This document shows positions 10,508 to 21,669 of a stretch of 64,000 nt of DNA, one piece after another. The DNA is taken from assembly GCA_900491605.1 (NCBI GenBank), contig UESW01000130.1, positions 1 to 64,000 of the forward strand. The letters are read 5' to 3'. The notes under the pieces were generated by a model. It saw nothing but the letters and a program-made list of their open reading frames with translations. It was not told the origin of the DNA and searched no databases. Positions within the stretch are counted from its first letter, which is position 1. Each line of letters opens with the position of its first letter. The translations under genes were made by a program, and so were the position numbers. This DNA is from Calamus simplicifolius. Its lineage: Eukaryota; Streptophyta; Magnoliopsida; Arecales; Arecaceae.

Positions 10508-10600
10508 CTCTGTTCGGCCGGAAACATGATTTAATCTGTTCGGTCCAGCTAGGCCAAACAGAATTAACTCTGTTCGGCCCATCTGGATCGAACAGAGTAA
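10508..10600. repeat. MULE-A left palindromic TGTTCGGCC cluster
   Basis: Three diverged copies of a hyphenated palindrome of the form CTGTTCGGYC..RRCCGAACAG. The same motif is clustered at 14027-14255 near the other end. Subterminal repeats of this type commonly bind transposase; that role is inferred. Confidence 0.7.
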
Positions 10601-10830
10601 TTAAATTATAAAATATAATTATATTAAAGTATATAATAATAATAATAAATAATCAAGTATATTATAAAGTATATTATAATTTATAATATTATAAAGTATA
10701 ATTTATAATATATTATAAAGTATATTATAATTAAAGTATATTATATATATAAAGTATATATTATATTTTAAATGAGTTTATTATTAATATATTTTAATAA
10801 AATATATTATTTTGACATATTTTTATTTTA
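10601..10830. repeat. AT-rich simple-sequence tract
   Basis: Built from variants of TATAAAGTATATTATAA in both orientations. It separates the left end of MULE-A from the PMD gene and may be its promoter region. Confidence 0.6.
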
Positions 10831-12330
10831 ATGATGAATATTGCAATGTTCCAGATATGGATGCTGGCCCTCACGAGTTAGACTCACAGCGTCTGCCAGG
10901 AGACGTAGAACCCAGGCGCCTCAGGTTATTGATTTTTGAGGTTCCAGAGGTTTTTGTTGCACCATCGCCCCCAGATGAGATAGCAGACGAGGACATCCCA
11001 GCTATGGATGTTGATGATGATGAGCGGATGGTCCTTGTCCAGGCGTCCTGAGGATGACTCTGTCCTTAGGAGTTTCAGGACACATATTGCAGCCTCCATC
11101 TGGAGGCAACAGGTATTTGTTCGTTGTTCTACCATATTTTATTTAATGTATTATTTCGATGCTGTTATGTGTTATTCATGTTATCCATTTATATTCACAG
11201 GAACGGACTCCACTGAAGTGCATGAACCATGCTGCCAAAGTAGGTGAGTGGCAGTGGTGGGCATCACGGCAATCGAATAGGAGATTCAGGGATATAGTTC
11301 AGCAGTCGGGTCTTTTAGAGCTAGTGCATTGCTCTTATCGGTTCGCCGATAAGATTCTTGTCTCAGGCTTTCTAGAGAGATGGCAGCCCGAGACAAACAC
11401 CTTCCATCTTCCCTTTGGCGAGATGACAATCATGTTGGATGATGTTGCCGCCATATTAGGGATTAGTGTCATGGGTGCCTCAGTGTCCTTGTCTACAAAT
11501 AGGATGAGTGATCGAGATGCTGAGGACCTACTAGTGCAGCTATTGGATGTATCACGGGATGACGCGCGTCAGGAGGTTCTATCTGTCCACGGTCAGTCTG
11601 TGAGGTTAGAGTGGTTGAAGAGTCATTTCCATGATTATCAGATAGAGATAGCCGCCGTAGGATAGACTGTGCAGCACGAGCGTATTTGCTTTTTTTGATA
11701 GGGTGTACACTTTTTGTCGATAAGAGCGGGACGAGGGTGCCTATAGCTTATCTTGCTCTGCTTCAGCATTTGGATAGAGTGAGCACATATGCCTGGGGTG
11801 CGGGTGCCTTGGCTCATTTATATTGGCAGTTGGGGATTGCGTCTAGGGCATCCGTTAGACAGATCAGTGGATATATGACGCTTCTCCATGCATGGATTTA
11901 TAAGCATTTTCCCTTTCTCACTCCTTACCCAGCCCTAGACTATACTGATGCTAGGCCCCGCATATATCGATGGACTCCTGGCACTCCACCCCGTTCTACG
12001 ATGGACCATTTGGTGATTCTATGCGAGTCATTGGACGTACTGAGGGTAGATGAGGTATGCACCATAGGACCATGCACTTGTGAATTTATATAATTTGTCA
12101 TACATTATCAAACTTATTACAATTTAATATATTGTAGGTAGTTTGGGATCCCCATCGTCTTATCCGGGATGATCGTCCATTCCTTGATATTGCATTCTTT
12201 AGTGGATGCCTGAAGTGCATGGATGTCGTAGAATCCTATCATCCTGAAAGGGTTTTACGACAGTTCGGCAGGATATAGTCAATCCCCTGTGCGCCACTGG
12301 CCCCTGAGCGAGCCAGCAGAGGATTCAATG
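10812..12330 (+). pseudogene. Plant mobile domain (PMD) gene of MULE-A
   Basis: PMD proteins (aminotransferase-like, MAIN/MAIL family) occur both as plant silencing factors and as passengers of MULEs. Exon 1 ends at 11112 with a frameshift near 11040. A GT-AG intron spans 11113-11200. The PMD core follows: FADKILVSGFLERWQPETN, TFHLPFGEMTIMLDDVAAIL and, after a stop at 11662 and a frameshift near 11690, LLFLIGCTLFVDKSGTRVP, AYLALLQHLDRV, WGAGALAHLYWQL. A second intron runs 12055-12137, then VWDPHRLIRDDRPF. An acidic N-terminus (DVDDDER) precedes the core. Several breaks make it a pseudogene. It points toward the transposase gene and meets it near 12300-12330. Confidence 0.85.
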
Positions 12331-13777
12331 CACTTATAGAAATGAAACCTCATAGTTCTTTGAATTCAGCAGGCTTGAAGTCGTGTTGCACGACCGTCAA
12401 ACTCTTCTCAAATGAGGCTTTAATGTCACCATGCTGCAACTCAATCAAACTATGTATTTTTGTCCAAGATGATTCAAAATTCCCTTGGCTTGATCCAAGC
12501 TGTCTTTCAGCCTTGCATGTGCACTTTCAGCCCTTTAGAAGTAAATAAAATTTAATAAAAAGGAGATAACAATTGCATAATTAAATTAAAAATTTTGTAA
12601 ATTTATCAATTCCTTGTGATACCTATTAGTTGTCAAATTCTCGTAGTGCCTACATGCGTCCGTCCATGCTGCGACAAATCTTTCCTTGTACTTTCTCAGC
12701 CAAGTTCTGACATATACCGTAAAGCATCTGGGTAGGTACTAAACTCTCTCTGGAGTTTGTCCAGTTATCATTAAACTCATCTTCTATGGTGGACAACACA
12801 AGTATATTCCAAGTCATTATAAACTTATCCTATTTCTGCTTTGTTTCAAATAACCTTTTGCACAGGGCCATAACATTCCTCCTAATATGCCATCTATATA
12901 GCAAATGTGTTGACGTAGGAATACTCTCTGAATTGCATTCAATAGAGCCAATTCTCTATATGTGACTATCACCTCAGGCAGAGCATCATCGTCCATGACA
13001 CTGCGCAATCTCTCTAATGCCCATGTATAGTTATCTTCTCGCTCAGAGTCCATATACACAAAAGCAATAGAAAATGTCAGGTCAGTTGATGTCACCCCGA
13101 CAATCTCTAAGAGAGGAAGACGATATCTATTCGTCTTGTAAGTGCAATCCATTATCAACACACGAGGAAATGCACGTAACAAGTCTATACTGCTAGGGTG
13201 TGCCCAAAACAAGTCACGCACAACATCAGACTTAAAACAATTCCTATGCCACTCAATGTATTTACACTTAGATAATTTACCAAGAAGATGTTGCATCTGA
13301 GATCTTCCAGCAATCTCTACAACCTTGCACCACTGCCGTGCATTGTAGATTGTCTTCATTGTTGTAATATTGAGGGCATCCCTTTGCTTCAAAGTAGATA
13401 ATATGTCCTTAGGCCGAACCAAACTCTTCGACATCTCCACTAGCATTGCATACTCCTCCTTGGATAATCGTCCTGCATATGAGTGCCCCTCGAGATGCTT
13501 TGCAGCTGGATGATTGTGCACACCACACATGACCATTAACATCCAATCATCTGTAGTGTCCAATTTTTTTCCTCTTAAGGCAAAAGGACATCCAACTTCT
13601 TAGTGCCACTGGCCCTGGTCTTTGATCCCTTTTCCTTGATGTGTTTACTTTTGCAAGAACCACTCCTCTCGCAAGAAAAAATAATTCTTGGTTCTTAACA
13701 TCGCTATCTGTATCAGATTTTTTAATAATAACGACAAATCCATTCCTCTTTCTGACTTTTCGACACCAATTACACAT
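12330..13777 (-). pseudogene. MULE-A transposase (MURA-like)
   Basis: The N-terminal zinc-binding FAR1-like region is at 13777-13560 (NGFVVIIKKSD; CGVHNHPAAKHLEGHSYAGRL). The catalytic part follows: FWAHPSSIDLLRAFP, LIMDCTYKTNRYRLPLLEIV with the first Asp, and EVIVTYRELALLNAIQRVF, where family members have VTDRE. The second catalytic Asp is thus Tyr (codon 12958-12960). Downstream frames give YKERFVAAWTDACRHYENL, a 90-bp GT-AG intron (12622-12533), then SSWTKIHSLIELQHGDIKAS. Stops and frameshifts occur in the last third. The gene converges on the PMD gene. It is clearly a MULE transposase, predicted inactive. Confidence 0.9.
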
Positions 13778-14026
13778 TTCTTCTCTACTTTTGAATATCT
13801 ATAAAATAAATAGTTTTATGTTAGTAGACAATTTTAAACATTGCTCAGTAAAATAATATGAAAATAAATGTAATTAAGTTTACCTCGTAAGTTGTAAATT
13901 TATTTGTGTAATTCATCACACAATCAGAGCCAATCACGCTGCATTCGGTTGAAGTATCGTCCTACATGATCAAATAATAATTTTAAACCCTAATCATAAT
14001 TAATCCAAAAAAAATGAAGAATAAAC

Positions 14027-14255
14027 ATTCTGTTCGGCCACACAGGGCCAAACAGAAGAAAGATTTCTTCTATTCAGAAGAAATCTTTCTTCTGTTCGGC
14101 CACTCATGGCCGAACATAAATCTTCTGTTCGGTCCACCAGAGCCGAACAGAAGAAAGCTATTCGGCCCACCAGGGCTGAACATGTTTATGTTGTTCGGCC
14201 TTGTGTGGCCGAACATAGCTTACCTATTCGGCCACACAGGCCCGAACAATGCATG
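14027..14255. repeat. MULE-A right palindromic TGTTCGGCC cluster
   Basis: About six imperfect palindromes of the type TGTTCGGCC-CACAGGG-GGCCGAACA, spaced 30-45 bp. One spacer itself contains a perfect hairpin (AGAAAGATTTCTTCT...). The same motif lies near the left end at 10508-10600. The overlapping ORF-like translations are repeat artefacts. Confidence 0.8.
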
Positions 14256-14459
14256 AACCGGGAAAAAAAATGACGATGGGGATATAAACTAACCTTTGTG
14301 ATCGTAGCACCTTTGAAAATTACTAATTGCTTGTCCATTGCTCGATTTAAGGTTGAAATCACTTCAATCAACCTTCAAATGACGAACCAAGGACGATCCA
14401 AAGTGAGGGAGGCGGGAGGAGGGGCAGGGGACGGGGGAGGGGCTGGCAGGGGCGTGGGT

Positions 14460-14593
14460 GGCTGTTTAGGGGGGGGGGGCTATTGAGTAAGAAGCAGTAT
14501 TTTGGTCCAACCATTTAAGGGGCAAATATGCCATTTTTTTGAATTGGCAGAGGGGCCAAAGAGGAAAAGTCGTAGGCCAAATAGAATTTCCCC
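14460..14593 (-). repeat. MULE-A right terminal inverted repeat
   Basis: Ends CCAAATAGAATTTCCC, the exact reverse complement of the left 16 bp. The G-run and CTATTGAGTAA block mirror the left C-run and TTACTCAGTAG block. Confidence 0.88.
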
Positions 14594-14595
14594 TA
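14587..14595. other. Target-site duplication of MULE-B, left copy
   Basis: TTTCCCCTA, identical to 26507-26515. It spans the last seven bases of MULE-A and the first two of MULE-A's own duplication. Confidence 0.94.
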
Positions 14596-15870
14596 GGAAA
14601 AATCTTTGTACACCGCCCTTGGTGCAGCAAGTCCTACGTGGGCTGCACCGCCTCTCTGATTGGTTCACGTGGATCCTACGTGGCTGACGATGCCGGACGG
14701 TATGGCTCTACTACGATGTTATGTTCTGATCATGACGGCCATGAAAAGTGCTTCGCCTTTTTCTAAATTAGTGTGCAGAAGAAAATGCCCTTTCCCTCCA
14801 GTCTACTTCTACCGCCATTTTTTCTTGGACTTCATCTGTGCAAGAAAAACTCTTTCTTCTCCCTCGCTCTGGCTTTGGATGCTAAGGAATCAGTCCAAGG
14901 TTTGAGCAAGATCCTGAGCCCTCGCTCTGAGGAGTCCAGTCGAAAGAAAATATTTCAGCTTCAAGGCTGGAATACCTGGCTACTAAAGTCTTTGTACAAA
15001 AACTTCTAGAGGAAATATCATCCACAACACGAAGTAAAAAGTCCTTGTTCCCACTTCTTTGTAAAGCTCCTTTATTACACCAACTCGGATGTACTACGAT
15101 TGGGGCATGGCATGGCTTAACGCTTGCATCCAAGGTGTCGTTATATAAGAACTAGAGTGTCGAAGGTTTGTAACTGCACTGTCGTAATGTTTTCCTTGGT
15201 TGTCATAAGGCTGGGGTGTCGTGCTATCCCTGGGGTGTCATAACAGTCTTTCCTGGGTGTCGTAATATGTTTTCTATGGTGTCGTAGGTTGTTTTCTCGG
15301 GTATCATAGGTTGTTTTAATGAGTGTCCATTTGTTGCTATCTGAGGGTGTCATAGCGTTTCATTCATCATAAAAGCTACGACATCCCAGATTTACTGTTA
15401 AGACACCATAGTTACAAGCCTACGACACCCGTGCTCGAAACAAATACTGGAGAAAAGCCTCGCGACATCGCAGGAGAAAATCGGGAGTATTGTGACACCC
15501 AAGTTAAAGAAATAAGACACCTCTGTTAAACAAATACGACACCCTGTTATGCTTGGCCGAAAATCCTTCGCGACACTGCAGTTCAAACATCACGACACCC
15601 TAGCGACAATGCTACGACACCCATGCTTATAACCTTACGACACCCAAGGAGGAATTCGGCCAAAAATCATTCGTGACACTGCAGTTGAAATGTTATGACA
15701 CCCTAGCGGCAACACTACGACACCCATGCTTATAACCTTCGCGATCTTCGTATGTTGCTTTCCGGGGTGTCGTAGCTTGTTCTATGGGGTGTCTTTAACT
15801 GCTAAAGGGTGTGTCGTGCTTATAACTGATGCTGGAGAGAAGGCCCATGACACTCAAGTTATGTTCACCC
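14596..15870 (+). repeat. MULE-B left terminal inverted repeat
   Basis: About 1275 bp, by eye around 90% identical to the reverse complement of 25000-26506 in the outer 450 bp. It contains GGTGTCGTA/TACGACACC motifs from 15130 onward. It lacks a block of about 250 bp present in the right copy (around 25760-26015). Small frames in it are not genes. Confidence 0.85.
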
Positions 15871-16080
15871 AAAAAAAGATCTACGACGCCACAGTTGAAA
15901 CATTAAGACACCCAAGCATCAATGCTACGACACCACGTGCTCATAAGTGACCATGGAGAGAATCCCCGTGACACCCCAGGAGCAATTTGGCTGAAAATCC
16001 TTTGCAACACCCCAGTTAAGACCTTACGACACCCTAGCGACAACGCTGCGATACCCGTGCTTATAGCTTTAAGGCGATGA
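15130..16080. repeat. Dispersed GGTGTCGT/ACGACACC motifs, left inner arm
   Basis: Motif copies roughly every 20-60 bp, first in GGTGTCGT orientation, then mostly as ACGACACC after about 15375. A spacing of one motif per 2-5 helical turns is typical for a binding-site array, but the binder is unknown. No gene here. Confidence 0.85.
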
Positions 16081-16380
16081 CACCCCGCTTTAACAGTCCC
16101 CTTATGGGTGTCGTCGCCTTAAAGCTAGGGTGTCGTCAGATGCGAGTTGGGGTGTCGGTAATAGCCTGAGTTGGGGATGTCGTCGATCCCTGCCTTAACA
16201 GTCCCCATATGGGTGTCATCGCCTTAAAGCTAGGGTGTCATCAATGCGAGCTGGGTGTCGTTAACAGCCTGAGTCGAGGATGTCATCGGTCCCCCCTAAC
16301 AATCCCCGCATGGGTGTCGTAGCCTTAAAGCTAGGGTGTCATCAGATGAGAACTGGGGTATCGTTAACAGCATGAGTTGG
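16081..16380. repeat. Mixed-orientation motif block with TTAAAGCTAGGGTGTC units
   Basis: Two to three units joining CCTTAAAGCTAGGGTGTC to a TAACAGCCTGAG spacer, also seen at 16970-17120. Related to the GCTAAAGCTAGGGTGTCG units of the 20460-21450 array. Confidence 0.7.
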
Positions 16381-16930
16381 GGATGTTATGACACCCTAGC
16401 ACCAATGCTATGACACCCGTGCTTATAACTGACCACGAAGAGAATTCCCGCGACACCCCAGGAGGAATTCGGCCGAAAATCCTTCGTGACACTCCAGTTG
16501 AAACCTCACGACATTCTAGCACCAATGCTATGACACCCGTGCTTATAACTGAACATGGAGAGAATCCCCACGACACCCCAGGAGGAATTTGGCCGAAAAT
16601 CCTTTGCGACACCCTAGTTGAAACCTCACGACACCCTAGCACCAATGCTACGACACCCGTGCTTATAACTGACCACGGAGAGAATCCCTGCGACACCCCA
16701 GGAGGAATTCGGCTGAAAATCCTTCGCGACACCCCAGTTGAAACCTCGCGACACCCCAGTTGAATCCTCACGACACCTTAGCACCAATGCTATGACACCC
16801 GTGCTTATAACTAACCACGGAGAGAATCCCCGCGACACCCCAGGAGGAATTCGGCCGAAAATCCTTCGCGACATCCCAGTTGAAACCTCACGACACCCTA
16901 GCGACAATGCTATAACACCCATGCTTATAG
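16381..16930 (+). repeat. 120-bp minisatellite of MULE-B
   Basis: The anchor GCTTATAACT recurs at 16421, 16541, 16661 and 16803, and as GCTTATAGCT at 16923. The period is 120 bp with one 22-bp insertion (a duplicated motif unit). Each unit holds four to five ACGACACC-type sites. Open frames on both strands here arise because 120 is divisible by three. Confidence 0.9.
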
Positions 16931-17515
16931 CTTTAAGGCGACGACACCCCGCCTTAACAGTCACCGCACGGGTGTCATCGCCTTAAAGCTAGGGTGTCAT
17001 CATATGAGAACTAGGGTGTCGGTAACAGCCTGAGTTGGGGATATTATCGGTCCCCGCCTTAATAGTCCCCACATGGGTTTCATCGTCTTAAAGCTAGGGT
17101 GTCGTTAGATGAGAGCTGGGGTGCCATAAGTTTTTTCATGCATTGTCATTCGCGACACCCCAGTTGAAACTTTATGACACCCTTGGTATAAACTTATGAC
17201 ACCACTACGATATATTTGAACAAGGAGGGAATTTAATGTCACCCTAGTTGTAATTCGATGACACCCTAGTAACTCAGCTATGTCATCTTTTCGAGAAAAG
17301 TTGCAAACATGGCTGGTTCCTACGGGTTTGCGTATCAGTGATATGATCGTGGCGATCCTGGTGTCCTTTCATATTTTTCTAAGGTCGGCATAAAAAAATT
17401 TCTAAACCCTAGAGGTCCTTTGTTTGTTGCTCGAGAAGCCATCCTTCGTTTGTTGCTCGAGAAGCCACTAGTGTCCTAAATTTCTTCCATAGTTCTTTCT
17501 TTATCTACTTCATTC
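16931..17515. repeat. Motif-containing spacer upstream of the Ulp1 gene
   Basis: Motifs thin out toward 17290. A 28-bp direct repeat (TTTGTTGCTCGAGAAGCCA) lies at about 17425-17470. The rest probably holds the gene promoter and 5' leader; no clear TATA box is called. Confidence 0.6.
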
Positions 17516-20253
17516 ATGAAGATGAGTGCTTTCATTTGTGCACGAAGATCACGAACAAAGAAGAACCAGAAGGAGAAAATGGCAGAACAAAGCAAGGACA
17601 TCGTTCTTCATTCGAATGATGATGCACCTCCTTCAGGTATGTTTATCCCTATGTTAAAATATTATGACATCCTCTCTTAAAATTTTATGACACCCTAGTT
17701 ACATACATAATGGCACCCAGCTGACAAGTATGTCTTATGTCTTACCCCCTGTTTCAGTTGACATAAAATTGTTCCAGTCCCCCCAGTGAAGGCTTTCCAG
17801 CTGTTTAAGAATAGTTGTAGACCGGCCGTATACGTTCAGAAGGGTTGGAAGATGGGGTTTACTAGATAGCATACAAAACTTATTCGAAGGACCCCATTTG
17901 GTGCCTTCGTCGACATGCAGACGTTCACAGTCGACGAGCGACTGCTAGCAGACATCATAAGATGTCACAATGGAGGCGACGAGTTCATTTTCTATGGAAA
18001 GCTAGTTTTATTCAGTGCCGACGAAGTCACATTCATTCTGGGTCTTCCAGCTCATGGGAAGAAGATCGACCGTCCAGCCAATTGTTCAACATAAGGTTGT
18101 TCAGACGTTTTGGCAGGGTTTAGATCTTCATCAAGAAGGTTTGAAGAAGTTAATATTTCAACTCCGATCATCTAAGGCACAGGAGGATGTCGAGGACACC
18201 ATCCAACTTTGGATCGCCTACATGTTGGCCATATTTTTGGCTCCAAAGTCTAATCAGAGATGTCCACGGTATCTCATCAGCACTTGGATGACTTAAGTCA
18301 ACTGGATAGCATCGACTGGGCTTCGGCATTGAAGGAGTTGATTGTTCTGGCTCTTCCCAGAAGTAGCTGCTTGCTTGCGTTCCGAGGAGCCGGTCCACTC
18401 AAAGAGAGCAAAAAAGGTTAGGAGGTAGCCTACCCTGTTCGGATGCTCGGCAGCACTGGTGGTAAGGATTATTGAGATGCAGAAATAGTGTTCTTAGTAT
18501 AATTTTTTGTTAATATTATTTATTTAATATCCAAAAAATATCATGTTCAGGTGTGGTTCCTCGAGCATACATCAATGCGAGCACCAGCATATCCCGATAA
18601 ACTGCCCCGGCTGTTGAAGTGGTATGACCACCAAATGAAGATCCAGTCGGTTCGGGTTGCCAACATGCAGCCTCACGACTTGGTAAGCTAGTACATTGCT
18701 CCATTGCTCTGACCATATTTTTCAACTTAATGTGTCAATATTTTCACTTAATATTAATTTGTTATCATCTTGCTTTGCAAATGGAGGGAGCTACTGTACC
18801 ACTATCATAAGAGCGCTGGCTTCTCACTCAACAGACAGCATCCCCTCAACCAACAGATAGCTGCGCAAGATGTACCGAGTTGAGGAATGAATTGGAGTGC
18901 GTTAAGGATCAACTCGACGATGTCAAGCACAGGCTGTCCATTGCTGAGAGCCTCCTCAGTTCACTTCTCAGAAAGGAAAGCAATGCAAGAAAGGAGGAGG
19001 ACAAGGGAGACGGGAAGACAGAGGAGGGTCATTCCCTGGAGTTGATCCTCGCGAGCCTGGGAATGGAAATACTGAGGAGAAGAAGATGGAGGAGGACCAT
19101 TCCAGAGAGTGTCCAACTGAGATGGGGAATGCTAAAGCAGAGGATAAGAGATTGGAGGGGGATTCATGGGATGATAAACAGAGCATGGGAATGAAATAAA
19201 GAGGAGGAGATTCTACGAAGGGCCAAGAGGAGTCCAAATCCGATAATAAACTTGGCACTCCTGCACCAAAGGGCGATGATGTGGACACAGAAATTGTTGG
19301 AATGCCTTTGCTTGTTAAGAGGGTTAAAAAAGAGCCGAGGAAGCGTAAGGCATCTAAGGTCGTCGAGATTCTTATGAGACAACCCGTCCTAAAAAGACGG
19401 TGAGAACAGTGGGCACGTCAAAGCCCAACACAACGTCGAAGATGACCAAATTATTATACAAAATTTTTTGAGCGAGCGACTAACAGACGAGATCGTGTAC
19501 ACCAATAAGTTAGGTGGCGTTGTAACAAGGAAAAGTCTTCAAGATCTCATTAACAATGATATGATAATAGATGATGTAAGTATCTCAAGAAACCTTTATA
19601 GTTGTTGATTTTAGAATTATATTAATCAGTTTACATTGCATTGGCAGATAATTGATGCTGGCCAGGAGTTTTTGATGCGCAACTGGACAGAGCATCCAGA
19701 CCGATACCATAAGTGCATCTTTGCATCAGTTTTGTAGCCGCTCTGTGTCTGACTTCTCCATTAACTCATCATGAACTCGCTGCAACATCAGGGGCTTCGA
19801 TATTTGACAATGTATCGATGAATATAAGGCCCAATTCCGTTTCTATTCACCATAATAAACTCCGATAACTCGCACTGGCATTTGGTTGCTGTCGACATGG
19901 AAAGAAAGGTGTTCATGCACCTGAATTCATTAAAACGCAACGCCAGGTACAAGGCCAATGCAAAGAAATGGCATACAATTCTTGGCCACATATTCCATAT
20001 CTACTGCGATAAAGAGGAGGTGATGACTTGGCCGATGGAAGAGATTTCGGATTGCCCAAGCCAACCGATGGATCACTGGATTGTGGCATATACTGTCTGA
20101 GATACATGGAATGTCTTGCTCAAGGAAAAATCCTGATATGAAGATGGATTTCACGCAGGAGAAAGTAAGAGATTATCGATAACAATTAGCTGCGACGATA
20201 TTGAGAGAGGGCATGAACCAAAAGATTGACAACCTTGTCACAAAGTGTTCTTA
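17516..20253 (+). pseudogene. Ulp1-like cysteine protease gene of MULE-B
   Basis: C48 proteases cleave SUMO-type modifiers. A plausible first exon starts at 17516 (MKMSAFICARRSRTKK) and ends at a CAG/GTATG site at 17635. Next comes a DUF1985-like N-terminal domain: RRTPFGAFVDMQTFTVDERL, FSADEVTFILGLPAHGKK, then WFLEHTSMRAPAYPDKLPRL. A charged coiled coil (18880-18990) links to the protease: SHWHLVAVDMERK with the catalytic His near 19860, LNSLKRNA where an Asp is usual, and LDCGIYCLRYME with the Cys near 20095. GT-AG introns are plausible near 19575-19650. Stops at 17870 and 18090 and frameshifts break it. Its direction is toward the transposase. Function of the intact product in transposition is unknown. 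Confidence 0.82.
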
Positions 20254-20459
20254 ATTTTTTTATTCTTCTTTGATTGAAAATTTAATGTAATTTATTCATA
20301 TTAACACTGTTTCAGATTTAATGCAAATGCAAAAATTTTATATTGAGAACAGGGGTGTCCTCGATTTATTCATATTTATGCCTTTTCTACTTCATAATTT
20401 CTTAAGTTTTCATATATGATGTCGTAAATTGAAAACTATAATGTCATAAATTGAGAACA
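20254..20459. other. Spacer after the Ulp1 gene
   Basis: AT-rich, presumably the 3' untranslated region (TTTAATGTAATTTATTCATA). One or two isolated weak motif copies; nothing else seen. Confidence 0.5.
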
Positions 20460-21450
20460 GGGATGTCGTCGGATTTTGCCTCCGGGTGTTGTCGCGCTAA
20501 AGCTAGGGTGCCGTTGGCCCAGAGATGGGGTGTCGCGTAAAGCTAGGATGTCGTTGGCCCAGTGGGTGTCATCGCGCTAAAGCTAGGGTATCGTTAGCCA
20601 GAGCTGGGGTGTCGTTGCGCTAAAGCTAGGGTGTCGTTAGCCCAGAGCTGGGGTGTCATCGCGCTAAAAGCTTTGGTGTCCTTTCGTGAGTAATGGGATG
20701 TCTCATCGGATTTTGCCTTTCGGGTGTCGTCGCGCTAAAGCTAGGGTGTCGTTAGCCCAAAGGTGGGGTGTCGTCACGCTAAAAGCTCTGGTACCCTTTC
20801 GTGTAATGGGATGTCGTCGGATTTTGCCTTTCGGGTTTCGTCGAGCTAAAGCTAGGGTGTCGATAGCCAGAGCTGGGGTGTCGTCGCGCTAAAAGCTTGG
20901 TGTCCTTTCATGAGTAATGGGATGTCGTCAGATTTTGCCTTCGGTGTCATCGAGCTAAAGCTAGGGTGTCGTTAGCCCAGAGCTGGGGTGTCGTCGCGCT
21001 AAAAGCTTGGTGTCCTTTCGTGAGTAATGGGATGTCATTGATTTTGCCTTCCGGGTGTCGTCGAGCTAAAGCTAGGGTGTAGTTAGCCCAAGCTGGGGTG
21101 TCGTCGCGCTAAAAGCTCTGGTGTCCTTTCATGAGTAATGGGATGTCTCATCGGATTTTGCCTTCGGGTGTCGTCGTGCTAAAGCTAGGGTATCGTTAGC
21201 CCAGAGCTGGGGTGTCGTCGCGCTAAAAGCTCTGGTGTCATTTCGTGAGTAATGGGATGTCATCGAATTTTGCCTTCCGGGTGTCGTCGAGCTAAAGCTA
21301 GGGTGTCGTTAGCCCAGAGCTGGGGTGTCATCGCGCTAAAAGCTCTGGTGTCCTTTCGTGAGTAATGGGATGTCGTAGGATTTTGCCTTTCGGGTGTCGT
21401 CGAGCTAAAGCTAGGGTGTCGTTAGCCTAGAGCTGGGGTGTCGTAACAGT
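20460..21450 (+). repeat. 110-114-bp minisatellite of MULE-B
   Basis: The anchor TAATGGGATG recurs at 20691, 20804, 20915, 21025, 21136, 21250 and 21363. Each unit contains GCTAAAGCTAGGGTGTCGTT, GAGCTGGGGTGTCGTCGCGC and a CTTTCGTGAGTAATGG spacer. Some four GGTGTCGT-type sites fall in each unit, nearly all in one orientation. The array sits between the ends of the two convergent genes. Confidence 0.92.
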
Positions 21451-21669
21451 GCAAGCGTATTCGCAAATATCAAATCTTTTTGGCAGACGAGATGAGCACT
21501 TCATTTACCTGAAAAAGACACCTAGTTACAAAGCACTTTTTTGCGACCAGGACACCATAGTTACAACGTTACGACACCCGTGTTTTATATATGCTCCTGT
21601 GTAAGTTGACTCAATACATAAGCATCAAACTCGTCCATCAAAGTTTCGGAAGATAGTACAATTCTTTCC
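21451..21669. other. Short spacer after the minisatellite
   Basis: Contains two isolated ACGACACC sites (about 21550-21580). No gene. Confidence 0.5.

Larger units (their letters stand above)
10061..14593. mobile_element. MULE-A: Mutator-like transposon with PMD and transposase genes
   Basis: A 4533-bp element. Ends are inverted: both begin GGGAAATTCTATTTGG (16 bp perfect), then about 60-70% alike for some 70 bp. The 9-bp duplication is CTATAGTTT. The right copy now lies beyond MULE-B because that element inserted at this border. Inside are a plus-strand PMD gene, a convergent minus-strand transposase gene and palindromic TGTTCGGCC repeats near both ends. Both genes carry frameshifts or stops, and the transposase lacks a catalytic Asp, so it is not autonomous now. 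Confidence 0.93.

Noticed and set aside
10106..10582. Frames around 10200-10580 on both strands
   Set aside because: They come from C-rich and CCCTCCTT-type sequence in the MULE-A end; no codon structure or homology.
14594..14602. CTAGGAAAA as the right target duplication of MULE-A
   Set aside because: It does not match CTATAGTTT at 10052; the true right copy is at 26513-26521, displaced by MULE-B.
16364..16986. Overlapping long frames on both strands
   Set aside because: They translate the 120-bp minisatellite of MULE-B; the period divisible by three keeps frames open.
16381..21450. Regular repeats resembling a CRISPR array
   Set aside because: Units vary throughout, spacers are not unique, the period is over 110 bp and the context is a plant transposon.
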